Shown: positions 39,298 to 48,873 of the stretch, piece by piece
How positions within the stretch are numbered: position 1 is the first letter of the stretch
Layout of the letters: every line of letters begins with the position of its first letter
Source: Paludibacteraceae bacterium
GTDB taxonomy: Bacteria; Bacteroidota; Bacteroidia; Bacteroidales; Paludibacteraceae
Length of the DNA: 64,000 nt
Reading direction: 5' to 3'
Assembly: GCA_016283095.1 (NCBI GenBank)
Contig: JAEEMG010000082.1
Location: 99,890-163,889 of the forward strand
The notes under the pieces: generated by a model
Seen by the model: only the letters and a program-made list of their open reading frames with translations
The model's database searches: none
What the model was told of the DNA's origin: nothing
Program-made: the position numbers and the translations under genes

Positions 39298-39384
39298 TTA
39301 TATATTCAATCTCAAGAGGAAAATATTTATCAATTGCTTTACAATGATTGTTTTTTTGTTAGTTTTACGAGATAAGAGGGTAAT

Positions 39385-40125
39385 ATGAGGGCTAAAATGA
39401 TAAAAATTAGGACATTTGTTGGAATGATATGTGTCACACCATTGATTGGCTGTGGAGATGTATGCAATTCAAACGCAGATATTGAGAAGGTCACGGCTTC
39501 ACTTTCGGAGCAGCATTGTACAGATGCCAACGACAATGTGGTGGAAACTCTTAATGTTAGTGAAGAGGGTTTTAAAATTGTCGACATGGGGCTTTCTGTG
39601 AAATGGGCGTCTTGCAATTTGGGCGCGTGCAAATCAGAACAGTCTGGCAATTACTACGCATGGGGGGAATTGAATAAAAAAGCAAACTATACGGCTAACA
39701 ATTCTGCCACATATTCCTATTCTCTTTCTGAATTGAGGTCTATGAAGGTAGTTGATTCTAGGAATGTCCTTCTTCCTTCAAAAGATGTAGTGTCTGTAAA
39801 GTTGGGAAAGGATTGGCGTATGCCTACAAGAGAAGAGGCGGAAGAGCTGATCAAGAAGTGCAAATGGGAATGGGGATTGAAGAATGGAGTGAAAGGATAT
39901 AAGGTGACGGGACCTAATGGAGGAGTTATATTCCTTCCAGCAAATGGCTATTTCTTCGGATCTCAGATATATGATACGGACGAGACTGGCAATTATTGGA
40001 CTTCTACAGGATACGACAATGGAAACTTTTCGTATGCGTTGGATTTTTCAAAGTCCAGACCTAAAATCGCAAGCAGTGGACGTAGTGGAGGACGTTGTAT
40101 TCGTCCGGTCTACGTGAAAAGATAG
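39385..40125 (+). CDS. Single-module FISUMP-like lipoprotein
   Basis: VDMGLSVKWASCNLGACKSEQSGNYYAWGEL...DWRMPTREEAEELIKKCKWEWG...YWTSTGYDNGN; paralogous to modules in 10013-12970. Confidence 0.78.
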   Translation: MRAKMIKIRTFVGMICVTPLIGCGDVCNSNADIEKVTASLSEQHCTDANDNVVETLNVSEEGFKIVDMGLSVKWASCNLGACKSEQSGNYYAWGELNKKANYTANNSATYSYSLSELRSMKVVDSRNVLLPSKDVVSVKLGKDWRMPTREEAEELIKKCKWEWGLKNGVKGYKVTGPNGGVIFLPANGYFFGSQIYDTDETGNYWTSTGYDNGNFSYALDFSKSRPKIASSGRSGGRCIRPVYVKR

Positions 40126-40148
40126 GATATTATAAGGGGTATCAAATA

Positions 40149-40171
40149 GAGGCGTCGCATTGCGGCGCCTT
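40149..40171 (+). terminator. Hairpin terminator (AGGCGTCGCATTGCGGCGCCT)
   Basis: Imperfect stem followed by TTATT. Confidence 0.6.
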
Positions 40172-40244
40172 TATTGTTATGTTAAAAAATCAAAAAAAGT
40201 TGGATTTTGTGTGGTGACGGAATATGTTTTTATTAAAGATGCCA

Positions 40245-40252
40245 TATATTTG
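40245..40252 (+). promoter_or_regulatory. -7 element TATATTTG upstream of the beta-barrel array
   Basis: TAnnTTTG match; implies a long (~180 nt) leader before the ATG at 40439. Confidence 0.5.
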
Positions 40253-40438
40253 CAACGTCAATGAAAGAAAATTTATTTCAAAAATGACAAATGCGAATTA
40301 GAAAAGAAATAATTAATAACGCTGGGAACATCAGTTGAATAAATAATGAATCAAATTTGATTTGTTTGTGGAGTATAGTGGGTGGTCTTCTTGTTAAGTG
40401 GATGCAGATTTTGTTCCCTATTAATTTTTAGTTAGTTT

Positions 40439-41077
40439 ATGAAAAGTAGATTTTTAATTGCAACTGGCTTAATGCTGGCAAGCGTATGTGCATCAGCACA
40501 GAATTATTTCGGTGTGACGGGAGGTTACAATCTATCTACCATGAAGATTGAAGAGTCGACTGGAATTGAGGTGGTTAATACAGAGCATTCTCCTAGGTCT
40601 GGTTTCAATGCAGGTATTGCTTACGAGCATCGTTTCGATGGTTCCGACAAGGGAAATTTGTTTTTAGGAGCTAGTCTCTTATACTCATTGGAAGGCTACC
40701 ATTACAAGACCACTTTGCCGACAGGTAATTCAGATATTAAATTTTCAGATGTTGATCTTATCACTTACGATAAGAATTTTGACATCAAGTATTTGAAGTT
40801 GCCTGTTAGTTTCGGCTACAACTTCAAGCTCAGTGATAATTTCGGATTGGCTCCAAAAGTATTTGGAATCTTGGAGTCTCAGTTAGATATTGTACATGAT
40901 GATGTCAACCCTGTCTTTGATTTCGCATTTGGAGCTGGTGTGAATCTTAATATTGGAGAACGATTGTCTATTGGCTTGGGTTATGACTGGAATCCAGAGA
41001 CGAATTTTGTCCCTACTGTCCTTTACGGTAATGCACATGCCAATGTCTCTTATTATATTTTCTCTACTAATAAATAA
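40439..41077 (+). CDS. Outer-membrane beta-barrel protein, tandem copy 1
   Basis: Signal peptide then QNYFGVTGGYNLS...GFNAGIAYEHRF...; C-terminal beta-strand HANVSYYIFSTNK. Confidence 0.85.
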   Translation: MKSRFLIATGLMLASVCASAQNYFGVTGGYNLSTMKIEESTGIEVVNTEHSPRSGFNAGIAYEHRFDGSDKGNLFLGASLLYSLEGYHYKTTLPTGNSDIKFSDVDLITYDKNFDIKYLKLPVSFGYNFKLSDNFGLAPKVFGILESQLDIVHDDVNPVFDFAFGAGVNLNIGERLSIGLGYDWNPETNFVPTVLYGNAHANVSYYIFSTNK

Positions 41078-41131
41078 TGAAAATAAAAAGCCGATGTGTA
41101 TAGCGTCGGAAAAAGTGTAGAATGAATCCGT

Positions 41132-41155
41132 GGAGACGTCGTATCCGGCGTCTCC
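41132..41155 (+). terminator. GGAGACG...CGTCTCC hairpin
   Basis: GGAGACGTCGTATCCGGCGTCTCC after copy 1. Confidence 0.65.
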
Positions 41156-41174
41156 ATTTATCAAATAAGCGTTT

Positions 41175-41771
41175 ATGAAAAATAAATTACTGATTGCTGT
41201 TGGTTTGTCGCTGGCAAGTGTATGTGCATCAGCACAGAATTATTTCGGTGTGACGGGAGGTTATAACTTGTCTACCATAACAGAAAGGTCTGGAGTGGTG
41301 CCTGGATGGAGAGAGTATTCTCCTAAGTCAGGTTTCAATGTCGGTATTGCTTATGAACATCGTTTTGCTGGCTCTGATAAGGGTAATATGTTCTTAGGTG
41401 CTAACATTCTATATTCATTGGAAGGCTACAAGTTTAAGGAAGTTGTCCCAGTAGGTCCTGATATTGTGTTTGTGAATGCAAATACTATTGATTATGATGG
41501 AAAAATTGACATCAAGCTTTTGAAAATTCCAGTTAGTTTTGGTTATAATTTCCAACTGACAGAGAAGTTTGGTATCGCCCCTAAAATCTTTGTCATTTAC
41601 GATTTTGAACCGTCTTATAAAGATTCGTATTTCGCCTTTGGTGGAGGTGCCAATTTCAATATAGGCGAACGATTTTCGATAGGTATAGGATATGATATGA
41701 AATCTGGGTATGATGGTGGTTGGTATGATAATTGTCATGCTAATCTTACATACTACATTTTCTCAAAGTAA
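41175..41771 (+). CDS. Outer-membrane beta-barrel protein, tandem copy 2
   Basis: Paralogous to copies 1 and 3; ends NLTYYIFSK. Confidence 0.85.
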   Translation: MKNKLLIAVGLSLASVCASAQNYFGVTGGYNLSTITERSGVVPGWREYSPKSGFNVGIAYEHRFAGSDKGNMFLGANILYSLEGYKFKEVVPVGPDIVFVNANTIDYDGKIDIKLLKIPVSFGYNFQLTEKFGIAPKIFVIYDFEPSYKDSYFAFGGGANFNIGERFSIGIGYDMKSGYDGGWYDNCHANLTYYIFSK

Positions 41772-41788
41772 TATGAATTGTTTTTTAT

Positions 41789-41812
41789 GGAGACATTGTA
41801 TGCGGCGTCTCC
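41789..41812 (+). terminator. GGAGAC...GTCTCC hairpin
   Basis: GGAGACATTGTATGCGGCGTCTCC after copy 2. Confidence 0.6.
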
Positions 41813-41825
41813 ATCTATTAAATAA

Positions 41826-42425
41826 GTGTCTATGAAAAATAAAATATTGATTGCTGTTGGCTTGCTGCTGACAAGTGTATGTGCTTCCGCACAGAATTAT
41901 TTCGGTGTGACGGGAGGTTATAACCTTACTGACATTCGTGATGCGGATAATTCATATATTGAATATCATCCCCGATCAGGATTCAATGTCGGAGTCGCAT
42001 ACGAACATCGTTTTAGCACAAAAGGGAAGGGATACCCATTCCTTGATGCTAGTATACTTTATTCACTGGAAAGATATAAAGGAGACCCTTTGGTAGACAA
42101 CTATTTTGATCTTGTCTTTTCTTCAGGATCTCAGACTTTTGATGTGGATTCAAAATTTTTGAAAGTTCCTGTAAGTTATGGCTATAATTTCCAACTGGCA
42201 GAGAAATTTGGTATCGGTCCTAAAATCTTTGTCATTTACGATTTTGAACCGTCTTATAAAGATTCGTATTTCGCCTTTGGTGGAGGTGCCAATTTCAATA
42301 TAGGCGAACGATTTTCGATAGGTATAGGTTATGATATGAGATCTGGGTATAATGGTCCTAATGGTAACCGTGTTTGGTTTGATAATTTTCATGCCAACTT
42401 GACATATTATATCTTCTCAAAGTAA
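41826..42425 (+). CDS. Outer-membrane beta-barrel protein, tandem copy 3
   Basis: Paralogous to copy 2; a 110-nt block is identical (41580-41689 = 42219-42328). Start may be 41832 (MKNKILIAVG). Confidence 0.85.
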   Translation: MSMKNKILIAVGLLLTSVCASAQNYFGVTGGYNLTDIRDADNSYIEYHPRSGFNVGVAYEHRFSTKGKGYPFLDASILYSLERYKGDPLVDNYFDLVFSSGSQTFDVDSKFLKVPVSYGYNFQLAEKFGIGPKIFVIYDFEPSYKDSYFAFGGGANFNIGERFSIGIGYDMRSGYNGPNGNRVWFDNFHANLTYYIFSK

Positions 42426-42444
42426 GATGAATTACTAATTTTAT

Positions 42445-42478
42445 GGAGACGTCGGGTTCGGCGTCTCCATTTGTTTTT
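42445..42478 (+). terminator. GGAGACG...CGTCTCC hairpin terminator
   Basis: GGAGACGTCGGGTTCGGCGTCTCC then ATTTGTTTTTT. Confidence 0.7.
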
Positions 42479-42547
42479 TCTATTTGCATTTTTGATTTTC
42501 CCCAAAAAGAAGTATTTTTGTCGAAACACAGATTTATACCATAGAGA

Positions 42548-43531
42548 GTGATAGAAAAAATCATAGAACTGGAAGTGGCTGACCCCACTATTTTCTACGG
42601 AGTTAACAATTCTAACATCCGTCTGATCAAGGATTTGTATCCCAAAGTTAAAATTGTAGCCAGAGGTACGGCAATCAAAATTCATGGCGATGAGGAGGAA
42701 ATCGCTATAATCGAGGAGGTGATTGGCAAACTTGAAAAATACTGCGCCACTTTCAATAAGTTGACGGAAGAGGTTATCATCGACTATATCAAGGGAAGTG
42801 AACCTAAAATTCAGGTGGAGAACAATCTGATTATCTATGGTATAAGCGGCAAACCGATCACTGCCCGAACTCCTACTCAGAAAAAATTCATGGCTGCTTA
42901 CGAGAAGAACGATCTTATCTTCTCTATCGGTCCTGCTGGTAGTGGAAAGACGTATATCGCGATTGCCACTGCTGTAAGAGCGTTGAAAAACAAGGAGGTC
43001 AAGAAGATTGTGTTGAGCCGTCCTGCTGTGGAGGCTGGTGAAAAACTCGGTTTCCTTCCCGGCGATATGAAGGAAAAGATTGATCCTTACTTGCAGCCTC
43101 TTTACGATGCGTTGCAGGATATGATTCCAGGAGCCAAATTGAAAGAGTATATGGAGAACGGAATTATCCAGATCGCTCCGTTGGCATTTATGCGTGGACG
43201 TACTCTTTCCGACGCTTTCATCATTCTTGATGAGGCTCAAAACACTACCACTCAGCAGATTAAGATGTTCCTTACTCGTATGGGAGAACACAGTAAGATC
43301 GTCGTGACGGGAGACATGACTCAGATCGACCTTCCTGCTCGTGAACGCTCGGGCTTGGGTGAGGCTTTACGCGTGCTGAAGAATATTGATGGTGTGGCTA
43401 AGATTGAGTTTAATGCAAAAGATATCATTCGCCACAAACTCGTGCAGAAAATTGTGGAGGCATATGCTAAGCATGACGCAAAGAAGGCGAAAAAGATTAT
43501 TCCGCTCACTCCAAAGGACGACGACGAGTAA
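42548..43531 (+). CDS. phoH: PhoH family protein
   Basis: GTG start; FSIGPAGSGKTYIAIATAVRALKNKEVKKIVLSRPAVEAGEKLGFLPGDMKEKIDPYLQPLYDAL...ILDEAQNTTTQQIKMFLTRMG. Confidence 0.96.
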   Translation: MIEKIIELEVADPTIFYGVNNSNIRLIKDLYPKVKIVARGTAIKIHGDEEEIAIIEEVIGKLEKYCATFNKLTEEVIIDYIKGSEPKIQVENNLIIYGISGKPITARTPTQKKFMAAYEKNDLIFSIGPAGSGKTYIAIATAVRALKNKEVKKIVLSRPAVEAGEKLGFLPGDMKEKIDPYLQPLYDALQDMIPGAKLKEYMENGIIQIAPLAFMRGRTLSDAFIILDEAQNTTTQQIKMFLTRMGEHSKIVVTGDMTQIDLPARERSGLGEALRVLKNIDGVAKIEFNAKDIIRHKLVQKIVEAYAKHDAKKAKKIIPLTPKDDDE

Positions 43532-43549
43532 TATCCAGTAGACGGGAGT

Positions 43550-44683
43550 ATGTTTCTACATAGGTTGTCTATATATAATTTCCGCAATATCCGTAGATCC
43601 GACCTCACTTTTGCCAAGCATATCAACTGCTTCATCGGCAAAAACGGTGTCGGCAAGACTAATATTATCGATTCCATCTATTACCTGTCTTTCTCCAAAA
43701 GTCCGTCGAACCGTGACGACAAGGATAACATCACTTTCGGAGAGTCAGGATTCCAATTGAAAGCCCATTATCACCGTGCTGAATCGGAATTTGAGATTTC
43801 TTGCGCACTCGACAAGGGCAGGAAGATGCTCAAGAGAGATGGCAAGGAGTATGAGAAAGTGTCAGACCATATAGGTTTGATTCCTGCGATATTGGTTGCT
43901 CCGAAGGATATTGAGATCATACAGGGAGCTTCAGAAGAGCGACGCAAGTTTATCGACGGCTGTATCTCGCAGTTCGACCGTAAATATCTGGACGCTTTGC
44001 TCGTCTATAAAAACGCTTTGCGTGGAAGAAACGCATTGTTGACATCGCAGACTTACGTCGATCCGATCATATTTGAGAGTTACGAGGAAAAATTGGCGTC
44101 AGCTGGAATGTTCCTACGTAATGCACGACAGCAGTTTATTGATTCGTTCAAAGGAAAGGTGGATGAAGTGTATCGCAGGATATCCTACGATACTGAAGAG
44201 GGTGAGGGTGTTGATATAGAATACCGTTCACAGGCGATGGAGTCGGACTATCTCACTATGCTCCGCACGCTTCGTGGGGAAGACCAGCGTCGAGGCTTCA
44301 CTACATGGGGAGTGCATCGTGATGATTATAATTTCAAACGGACAGGACGTAAGATCAAGAAAATTGCGTCGCAGGGAGAGATGAAGACGATGCTTCTTGC
44401 TTTGAAATTCGCATGGATTGATATGTTTGTTGCGAAGAGCGACGTCAAACCGATCCTTCTTCTCGATGATATTTTCGACAAACTTGATGAGCATCGTATG
44501 GCAAGAATCATCGATTTTATCAGTGATTCCCAGCGGACAGGTCAGGTGTTTATCTCAGATACAAACAGAGAGCATATAACTCTGCTTCTTGAAAAGACGG
44601 AGAATATTTCCTACACTGTCTACGAGATAAATGAGAATGATGGAATGAGCGAGGATAAGGCGGTGAAAATAATGGAGAAATGA
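43550..44683 (+). CDS. recF: DNA replication/repair protein RecF
   Basis: LSIYNFRNIRRSDLTFAKHINCFIGKNGVGKTNIIDSIYYLSF...QGEMKTMLLALKFAW...ILLLDDIFDKLDEHR. Confidence 0.96.
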   Translation: MFLHRLSIYNFRNIRRSDLTFAKHINCFIGKNGVGKTNIIDSIYYLSFSKSPSNRDDKDNITFGESGFQLKAHYHRAESEFEISCALDKGRKMLKRDGKEYEKVSDHIGLIPAILVAPKDIEIIQGASEERRKFIDGCISQFDRKYLDALLVYKNALRGRNALLTSQTYVDPIIFESYEEKLASAGMFLRNARQQFIDSFKGKVDEVYRRISYDTEEGEGVDIEYRSQAMESDYLTMLRTLRGEDQRRGFTTWGVHRDDYNFKRTGRKIKKIASQGEMKTMLLALKFAWIDMFVAKSDVKPILLLDDIFDKLDEHRMARIIDFISDSQRTGQVFISDTNREHITLLLEKTENISYTVYEINENDGMSEDKAVKIMEK

Positions 44684-44973
44684 AAAGGAAAAACGCATCA
44701 ACGATATCTTCGATATTGCATGAATATGTGCACAGAGTGAAAATCGACGAAGACATGCTCGCTCTCGACATCGAAAGAGTGTGGCCGGAATTGGTCGGGG
44801 ATGAGTTTGTGCAATATACGCAGGGAATGATGATGAAAAACAAACAGCTGTACGTCACGATGCTTTCTCCGGCAGCGAGCAACGAACTGATGATGCGTCG
44901 CAGTGAGATATTGAAAAAGATACACGAAAAATTTGATATTGATTCTACTGTGTTGTCGGCGGTACATTTCTGA
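44680..44973 (+). CDS. DUF721 (DciA-like) family protein
   Basis: 97 aa; IERVWPELVGDEFVQYTQGMMMKNKQLYVTMLSPAASNELMMRRSEILKKIHEKF; ATGA overlap with recF. Confidence 0.82.
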   Translation: MKRKNASTISSILHEYVHRVKIDEDMLALDIERVWPELVGDEFVQYTQGMMMKNKQLYVTMLSPAASNELMMRRSEILKKIHEKFDIDSTVLSAVHF

Positions 44974-45009
44974 CACGGGTAGATATGGCTAATACAAAAA
45001 AATACGAAA

Positions 45010-45447
45010 ATGGAAGATTTAGAAAACATACGCTTCAACCATAGCGTCGACATACAAATAAGATTTAACGACATCGACCAACTTGGACATGTCAACAATG
45101 CTTCGCAAATCTCTTTTCTGGACTATGGTAAGGTCCGCTATTTTGAGGCGATGAACGATGGGGTTGTTGATTGGAAAGACGCACAGTTTGTGATTGTGAA
45201 TATCAATGTCAGCTACGTCGACCAGATTTTTATGAATGATAATATTGAAGTCCGCACTAAGATAACAGAGATTGGCAACAAAAGTATCAAGCTCCTTCAA
45301 TTGATTGTGGATAAGGATAATGGAAAGATAAAAACCATCTGCCACGGAGTGATGTGTGCTTTCGATATGGCTACCCAGCAATCAGTGTTGGTCTCTCAGA
45401 AATGGCGTGATAAAATCAACAAATTTGAACTCGGTTCGGCGAATTGA
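45010..45447 (+). CDS. Acyl-CoA thioesterase (hotdog fold, YbgC/4HBT-like)
   Basis: VDIQIRFNDIDQLGHVNNASQISFLDYGKVRYFEAM. Confidence 0.9.
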   Translation: MEDLENIRFNHSVDIQIRFNDIDQLGHVNNASQISFLDYGKVRYFEAMNDGVVDWKDAQFVIVNINVSYVDQIFMNDNIEVRTKITEIGNKSIKLLQLIVDKDNGKIKTICHGVMCAFDMATQQSVLVSQKWRDKINKFELGSAN

Positions 45448-45465
45448 GCCTCTCAATTCTACAGT

Positions 45466-46392
45466 TCACACTACTTCTCCCATAATCAAGTTTTTAGACA
45501 GATGGATTACGTCGAATGCAAACAGACGTTTTCCTAGGTCTTTTATTGAAGCCCCGAAGTGATAAACGGTTTCATCAATGATTAGGAAACGGTCGTGAAA
45601 ATTAGTTTTGTATTGAAAAATGTTGATGCGTCGACATTTCCCATATTCCGTCTCATGGTTGTGTTGTAGAGTTAGTATGTTGTTGTTGACTTTTTCTGTA
45701 TAGATGGTAGCGGACACGTTTTTTTGTCTTGCCTCAAGAATATGCAGAGTGTCAGAACCTATGTATGGGTCAATTAAAATTACCTCATGTTTGGCACTTT
45801 TTATAATCATTTCCGCTACTTCACGTCCTTCCAACAGACGACCTTCGAAGACGCAACCTTCGTGAGGCGGTATGTTTGTGCGAACGAAGAAATCTATCTG
45901 TTGCTGATGCTCGTCCAGACGCTTTTCTATTTGGAGAAATCTGTTATCCGTGTATCCTTGTAGTTCCACAAGTTGACGGTTGACAGAATACCCACGGAGA
46001 AGATAATCTTTGAGAATTTTGTTTGCCCATATACGGAATTGTGTGCCACGTTGTGATTTGACACGATACCCAACGGAGATAATCACATCAAGATTGTAAT
46101 ACTTTGTTTTATATTTTTTCCCATCGGAAGCAGTTGTCAAGAAATCCTTGACAACTGAATGTTGCGATAATTCTTGTTCTTTGAATATATTATTTATATG
46201 TAAACTGACATTTTGTTTTGTCGTTAGAAACAATTCTGCCATCTGTTGTTGTGTTAGCCAAACCGTGTCGTTTTCGATTTGCACTTCTAGTTTTAAACTT
46301 TCGTTGGGTTGGTAGAGGATGATTTCCCCCTTGCATGATTCTGTCTTGTTACTATCCATATAAGTTTTGATTAAAATTTGAATCGAGTGCAA
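45466..46392 (-). CDS. RhuM-like N-terminal domain fused to PLD-like C-terminal domain
   Basis: VWLTQQQMAELFLTTKQNVSLHINNIFKEQEL...YYNLDVIISVGYRVKSQRGTQFRIWANKILKDYLLRGY (RhuM); EVILIDPYIGSDTLHIL...FHDRFLIIDETVYHFGASIKDLG (PLD-like). Start may be 46359 (MDSNKTES). Confidence 0.85.
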   Translation of the reverse strand: MHSIQILIKTYMDSNKTESCKGEIILYQPNESLKLEVQIENDTVWLTQQQMAELFLTTKQNVSLHINNIFKEQELSQHSVVKDFLTTASDGKKYKTKYYNLDVIISVGYRVKSQRGTQFRIWANKILKDYLLRGYSVNRQLVELQGYTDNRFLQIEKRLDEHQQQIDFFVRTNIPPHEGCVFEGRLLEGREVAEMIIKSAKHEVILIDPYIGSDTLHILEARQKNVSATIYTEKVNNNILTLQHNHETEYGKCRRINIFQYKTNFHDRFLIIDETVYHFGASIKDLGKRLFAFDVIHLSKNLIMGEVV

Positions 46393-46466
46393 AGATATAG
46401 ATTTCTGATTTATTTCAAAGGAAATAGGAATCTTTATAAATCGAAAAAAATTGCTGCCAGCAGTCC

Positions 46467-47843
46467 TTATTTTTTGAATTTTCTCTTGTATGTGGCATAC
46501 AAATCCATGATGTCGTCCACATAATCAGCGGTTTCCGAGCCACGAAGATATCCACACTTCACTGACGGCAAGTTGTAATAGTCGGGCGACGCAAGCAGCC
46601 TGACATATCTTTTCACCACTTTCCACTCTGCCGGATTATCTCCATGCAACTCACATAATGTCTGAGCGTCACGTATATGTCCAAGACCAGCATTGTATGC
46701 GGCAAGAGTCAGACGGATACGGTCGTCGTTAGTGCGGGCAGACTGTATGAGTTGGTATGTGCGGTTGAGATATTCGATTCCTAAACGAAGGTTTTCCTCT
46801 GGTTCCAACATCGTTTTTGGATCAGCTCCAAGGGCAAGCATAGTCTCTGTCATCAATTGCATCAGACCTTTTGCTCCCGCAAAACTTCCAGCATTGGGGT
46901 TGAATCGTGATTCCGTGTAGGCGATGGCAGACAATAGTCGCCAATCCCAAATAGTACTGTCGGCCTGCTTCTTGAAGATAGAATCGTAGACAGAAATATG
47001 TTTGTCGTCGATGAAGATAGGCACATCTTTTTTTACATCTTTGGCAACCTTCGGCTCGTAGTATTTTGTATATAGTTTGTTGATCGACTTTTCGTTGTCT
47101 GAGAAATAGCTGTTGATCTCTTTTAGAAGAACTGAATCATTTTTAGCTACAGCCCATGCGTTACGTTGAGGGTGAGACACTTCAAGATGAATGTCGAGGT
47201 TTCTATAGTAGCGACGTTGAAGCTGGGCGATGTCGTTGTCGCATACCGTCATCTCAATCTCTCCTTTGCTCACCATTTTGATGAGAGCTTCCTCGTCGTA
47301 ATCAGTGGAGACGGTGTTGATCTCCATTCCTCCGCCGATCTCGTCATTAAGGTTAAGCAGACGGTGATGATATTTTGATCCCTGCACCACAGTGATTTTT
47401 TTGCCGATAAGGTCGAGCACATCCTGTTTCTGCTTGTTGGATTTTCTGCGTTTCTGCACAATTACCTGATGTGTGATCGTCTCTTTGTCGACAAAATTCA
47501 TCTTCTCCTTATTTGTCTTGTTGATCACAACAGGAAATGCCAACACGTCAGCGGAGTCTCCCAACATTGAAATCAGCTCCTCATTGCTTTTGGCCACCTT
47601 AATCTCAAGACGTTTGCCCATTTTTTCCGCCAACCCTTTGCTTAGCTCATAGTCGTATCCCATCTCGTGACCACCTCGAAGAGTATAGTATGATGTGGAG
47701 CGAGAAATTGTGGCGACACGAAGAATGGAGTCTGGAGTCGACACACACTGATTCTGCGACGAATTTTGGTTGTCCGCCGATTTGTTGCATCCTGTAAGCA
47801 ACAACAAAACCGATATGAATATTATCCAATGTTTCATCTGCAT
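46467..47843 (-). CDS. MltF-like membrane-bound lytic transglycosylase (periplasmic substrate-binding + SLT domains)
   Basis: Lipobox LLLLTGC; SBP-type domain (LRVATISRSTSYYTLRGGHEMGYDYELSKGLAEKMG); SLT AIAYTESRFNPNAGSFAGAKGLMQLM...AAYNAGLGHIRDA. Confidence 0.92.
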   Translation of the reverse strand: MQMKHWIIFISVLLLLTGCNKSADNQNSSQNQCVSTPDSILRVATISRSTSYYTLRGGHEMGYDYELSKGLAEKMGKRLEIKVAKSNEELISMLGDSADVLAFPVVINKTNKEKMNFVDKETITHQVIVQKRRKSNKQKQDVLDLIGKKITVVQGSKYHHRLLNLNDEIGGGMEINTVSTDYDEEALIKMVSKGEIEMTVCDNDIAQLQRRYYRNLDIHLEVSHPQRNAWAVAKNDSVLLKEINSYFSDNEKSINKLYTKYYEPKVAKDVKKDVPIFIDDKHISVYDSIFKKQADSTIWDWRLLSAIAYTESRFNPNAGSFAGAKGLMQLMTETMLALGADPKTMLEPEENLRLGIEYLNRTYQLIQSARTNDDRIRLTLAAYNAGLGHIRDAQTLCELHGDNPAEWKVVKRYVRLLASPDYYNLPSVKCGYLRGSETADYVDDIMDLYATYKRKFKK

Positions 47844-48030
47844 CAGTGTTAATTAAATGCAAAATAGCAATAAAATAAATAATGACAAACAAAAAAATGG
47901 AATAATGGTGTTTTTTCTGGACTTAATGAAAATTTTGATGAAAAAAAGGAGCGGAATTTGTAAAGGTTCGTTTTGTATTTGTGAAAATCTTGCGTTACTT
48001 TTGTGGAGTATACAACTAAAATAATGACTA

Positions 48031-48873
48031 ATGACGAATAATGTTTTTAAGAATATTCTATTGACTGTGATTCCGACAGTTTTATGTTGTTGCTCAGCGG
48101 AAAAGAAAGGTGAAACGATGACAGCGGAATCCAATTTCCCGACTTCTGTTTTGGCGTTTGATACTGTAGGTCATATTAATGCAGACTCTACTAATCCACA
48201 GTTCAGATACGCCTACAATCTAATCCTTCCTGAAGAAGGCTTTTCTGTGTGTGCGGATTCCATAAGATTGTCTATGATCGCTGAGGCCACAGAAGTGTAT
48301 GCCAATGATATAAAGATGGCGAGACAGTCAAAGATCAAATCGTTGGCTGTTCAGGAAGATGTTGACGTTGCAGCATTTAAGGAACAATTCGAATCTCCTT
48401 CGAAGGAAATCCCATGTGAGTATGAGTGTAAGGCAGACAAAGTATTTGAGAATGCAGATATTTACAATTCCGTCTTCACAGCTTATTCTTATATGGGTGG
48501 CGCTCATCCGTATTCCTATGCGGAATTCAGGATCTGGGACAAGACCAATGCGAAGAGATTGGCACTTCAAGATATTTTTGTAGACGAATCTGAATCCAAA
48601 CTTACGGAGATGATCCTTGATACTCTTTGCAAGATGATGGATGTGAAAGCTCATGAAAATCTTACAGATGCAGGTATTCTTGATGTGAAGGATGTGGCAC
48701 CAAACAATAGTATGATTGTTTATGATGACTCGTTGAGTTTCAATTATAAACCATACGAGATTGCCTGTTATGCGGTTGGTCCGATTGAAGTTAAATTCTC
48801 ATTTTCGGATCTAAAGCCTTTGATGAAAACGGATTCTCCTCTCTATAAACTTGCAGATAAAGATAAAGAATGA
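48031..48873 (+). CDS. RsiV/DUF3298-like lipoprotein
   Basis: Lipobox-like PTVLCCC; YTAYSYMGGAHPYSYAEFRIWDKTNAKRLALQDIF... typical of DUF3298/RsiV-like proteins. Confidence 0.8.
   Translation: MTNNVFKNILLTVIPTVLCCCSAEKKGETMTAESNFPTSVLAFDTVGHINADSTNPQFRYAYNLILPEEGFSVCADSIRLSMIAEATEVYANDIKMARQSKIKSLAVQEDVDVAAFKEQFESPSKEIPCEYECKADKVFENADIYNSVFTAYSYMGGAHPYSYAEFRIWDKTNAKRLALQDIFVDESESKLTEMILDTLCKMMDVKAHENLTDAGILDVKDVAPNNSMIVYDDSLSFNYKPYEIACYAVGPIEVKFSFSDLKPLMKTDSPLYKLADKDKE

Noticed and set aside
42407-43291. 294-aa minus ORF opposite phoH
   Set aside because: phoH on the plus strand has all Walker motifs; the antisense ORF has no signal peptide or domain.
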